A stretch of DNA of 33,428 nucleotides, taken from the NCBI RefSeq assembly GCF_030812775.1, contig NZ_JAUSTI010000030.1:1-33428 (forward strand), in the 5' to 3' direction. Below are positions 32,556 through 33,428 of this stretch, one piece after another. The notes beneath the pieces are model-generated. The model saw only the letters and a list, made by a program, of their open reading frames with translations. It did no database searches and had not been told where the DNA came from. The stretch is from Paenibacillus tundrae. GTDB taxonomy: Bacteria; Bacillota; Bacilli; Paenibacillales; Paenibacillaceae. Position 1 is the stretch's first letter. Each line of letters begins with the position of its first letter. The position numbers and the translations under genes were made by a program.

Positions 32556-32626
32556 AGCGGGTGATGGGAATCGAACCCACGCTATTAGCTTGGAAGGCTA
32601 AAGTTCTACCATTGAACTACACCCGC
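32556..32626 (-). tRNA. tRNA-Gly (TCC)
   Basis: Complete cloverleaf; acceptor GCGGGTG pairs with CACCCGC. Anticodon TCC reads GGA and GGG. CCA is not encoded. Last gene of the cluster. Confidence 0.95.
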
Positions 32627-32637
32627 ATACGATAAGA

Positions 32638-32711
32638 TCGGGATGACACGATTTGAACATGCGACCCCCTGGTCCCAAACCAGGTGCTCTACCAAGCTGA
32701 GCTACATCCCG
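32638..32711 (-). tRNA. tRNA-Pro (TGG)
   Basis: Acceptor CGGGATG pairs with CATCCCG; the anticodon loop carries TGG. CCA is not encoded. Confidence 0.95.
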
Positions 32712-32718
32712 TTATGTA

Positions 32719-32797
32719 TACCGGCGAGAGGACTCGAACCTCCACGGTTTCCCACTCGATTTTGAGTCGAGCGCGTCTGCCATTCCGCCACGCCGGC
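32719..32797 (-). tRNA. tRNA-Leu (CAA)
   Basis: Acceptor GCCGGCG pairs with CGCCGGT, with a G-T first pair. The anticodon stem CTCGA / TCGAG encloses a loop with CAA. The variable region is short for a leucine tRNA, but the anticodon and D-arm are clear. CCA is not encoded. Confidence 0.85.
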
Positions 32798-32811
32798 ATA
32801 TGAAGTTATAA

Positions 32812-32888
32812 TGGCGCGCCCTGAGAGATTCGAACTCCCGGCCTTTTGATTCGTAGTCAAACGCTCTATCCAGCTGAGCTAAGGGCGC
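32812..32888 (-). tRNA. tRNA-Arg (ACG)
   Basis: Acceptor GCGCCCT pairs with AGGGCGC; the anticodon is ACG, normally converted to ICG. CCA is encoded. Confidence 0.95.
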
Positions 32889-32897
32889 AAATATTAA

Positions 32898-32969
32898 AGC
32901 GGAAGACGGGAATCGAACCCGCGACCCTCGCCTTGGCAAGGCGATGCTCTACCGCTGAGCCACTTCCGC
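32898..32969 (-). tRNA. tRNA-Gly (GCC)
   Basis: Acceptor GCGGAAG pairs with CTTCCGC; anticodon GCC. CCA is not encoded. Second glycine isoacceptor of the cluster. Confidence 0.95.
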
Positions 32970-32979
32970 AAATAAAGGA

Positions 32980-33060
32980 TGCGCGTGGAGGGACTTGAAC
33001 CCCCACGTCAAAGACGCTAGATCCTAAGTCTAGTGCGTCTGCCAATTCCGCCACACGCGC
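32980..33060 (-). tRNA. tRNA-Leu (TAG)
   Basis: Acceptor GCGCGTG pairs with CACGCGC; anticodon TAG in the loop CTTAGGA. A class II variable arm is present. CCA is not encoded. Confidence 0.95.
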
Positions 33061-33066
33061 ATATAA

Positions 33067-33142
33067 TGGTGAGTCATGAAGGGCTCGAACCTTCGACACC
33101 CTGATTAAAAGTCAGGTGCTCTACCAACTGAGCTAATGACTC
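33067..33142 (-). tRNA. tRNA-Lys (TTT)
   Basis: Acceptor GAGTCAT pairs with ATGACTC; anticodon TTT. CCA is encoded. Confidence 0.95.
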
Positions 33143-33152
33143 ATGAGAAAAC

Positions 33153-33238
33153 TGGTGGAGGATGATGGATTCGAACCACCGAACCCGTACGGGAGCAGAT
33201 TTACAGTCTGATGCGTTTGGCCACTTCGCTAATCCTCC
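33153..33238 (-). tRNA. tRNA-Tyr (GTA)
   Basis: Acceptor GGAGGAT pairs with ATCCTCC; anticodon GTA and a long variable arm as in bacterial tyrosine tRNAs. CCA is encoded. Confidence 0.95.
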
Positions 33239-33247
33239 AGGATTACA

Positions 33248-33323
<76 letters not shown>

Positions 33324-33343
33324 TTATTTTGTTTTGGGATTAA

Positions 33344-33421
33344 TGGCGGAACCGACGGGATTCGAACCCGCGATCTCCTGCGTGACAGGCAGGCATGTTA
33401 GGCCAACTACACCACGGTTCC
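33344..33421 (-). tRNA. tRNA-Asp (GTC)
   Basis: Acceptor GGAACCG pairs with CGGTTCC; anticodon GTC. CCA is encoded. The gene is complete and is the first of the cluster visible here; the operon may continue beyond the window. Confidence 0.95.
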
Positions 33422-33428
33422 AGGCATT

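Overview
The window looks like chromosomal DNA of a low-to-moderate G+C, endospore-forming Bacillota, most likely Paenibacillus or a close relative. This is inferred from strong AGGAGG-type ribosome binding sites, a YdjO-type cold-inducible protein beside a csp gene, sigma-D-like chemoreceptor promoters, a myo-inositol operon, and a minus-strand tRNA cluster in which only some genes encode CCA. No phage, insertion sequence, CRISPR array or rRNA was seen.

Layout. 0.3-3.7 kb: arginine catabolism, rocD then rocF on the minus strand, divergent from an FCD-type GntR regulator. The shared intergenic region carries two almost identical 20-bp boxes built on the palindrome TTGTATACAA. 3.8-9.5 kb: mixed single genes: a methyltransferase, a small Sm-like/Gly-Tyr-Arg protein, a YdjO-like protein with CspA, a DUF6953-like protein, a CPBP membrane protease, a PAP2-like membrane phosphatase and an AraC regulator. 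9.6-11.1 kb: a short-form pyruvate kinase with altered cation-site residues. 11.2-11.4 kb: the decayed 3' end of a chemoreceptor gene. 11.6-18.8 kb: an SRPBCC protein, a serine hydrolase with a TPR tail, an AraC regulator, DUF1304 and DUF4261 proteins, an STAS-like protein, and a three-gene minus-strand unit (two membrane-anchored proteins of unknown function and a GNAT acetyltransferase).

19.0-23.1 kb: two tandem paralogous transmembrane chemoreceptors. Each has its own sigma-D-like promoter (TAAA-N15-GACGATAT), and both carry the residue pattern of amino-acid-binding dCache domains. 23.3-32.3 kb: a minus-strand myo-inositol catabolic operon, iolD-iolE-iolC-iolA-iolG-iolB, followed by a LacI-family regulator gene. 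Upstream of iolD lie two perfect 12-bp palindromes and one degenerate copy at 24- and 22-bp centre spacing, just downstream of a plausible sigma-A promoter, with a cre-like site further upstream. The operon would take myo-inositol to DKGP and also encodes the late malonate-semialdehyde dehydrogenase. The kinase product's aldolase (iolJ) and any inositol transporter are not in the window.

32.55-33.42 kb: ten tRNA genes, all minus strand: Asp, Phe, Tyr, Lys, Leu(TAG), Gly(GCC), Arg(ACG), Leu(CAA), Pro(TGG), Gly(TCC), ended by a 19-bp perfect terminator stem.

I found no clearly unprecedented multi-gene system. The best leads are the regulatory architectures (roc boxes, iol triple operator, paired sigma-D chemoreceptor promoters), the pyruvate kinase active-site substitutions, and the Sm-like/GYR-rich small membrane protein.
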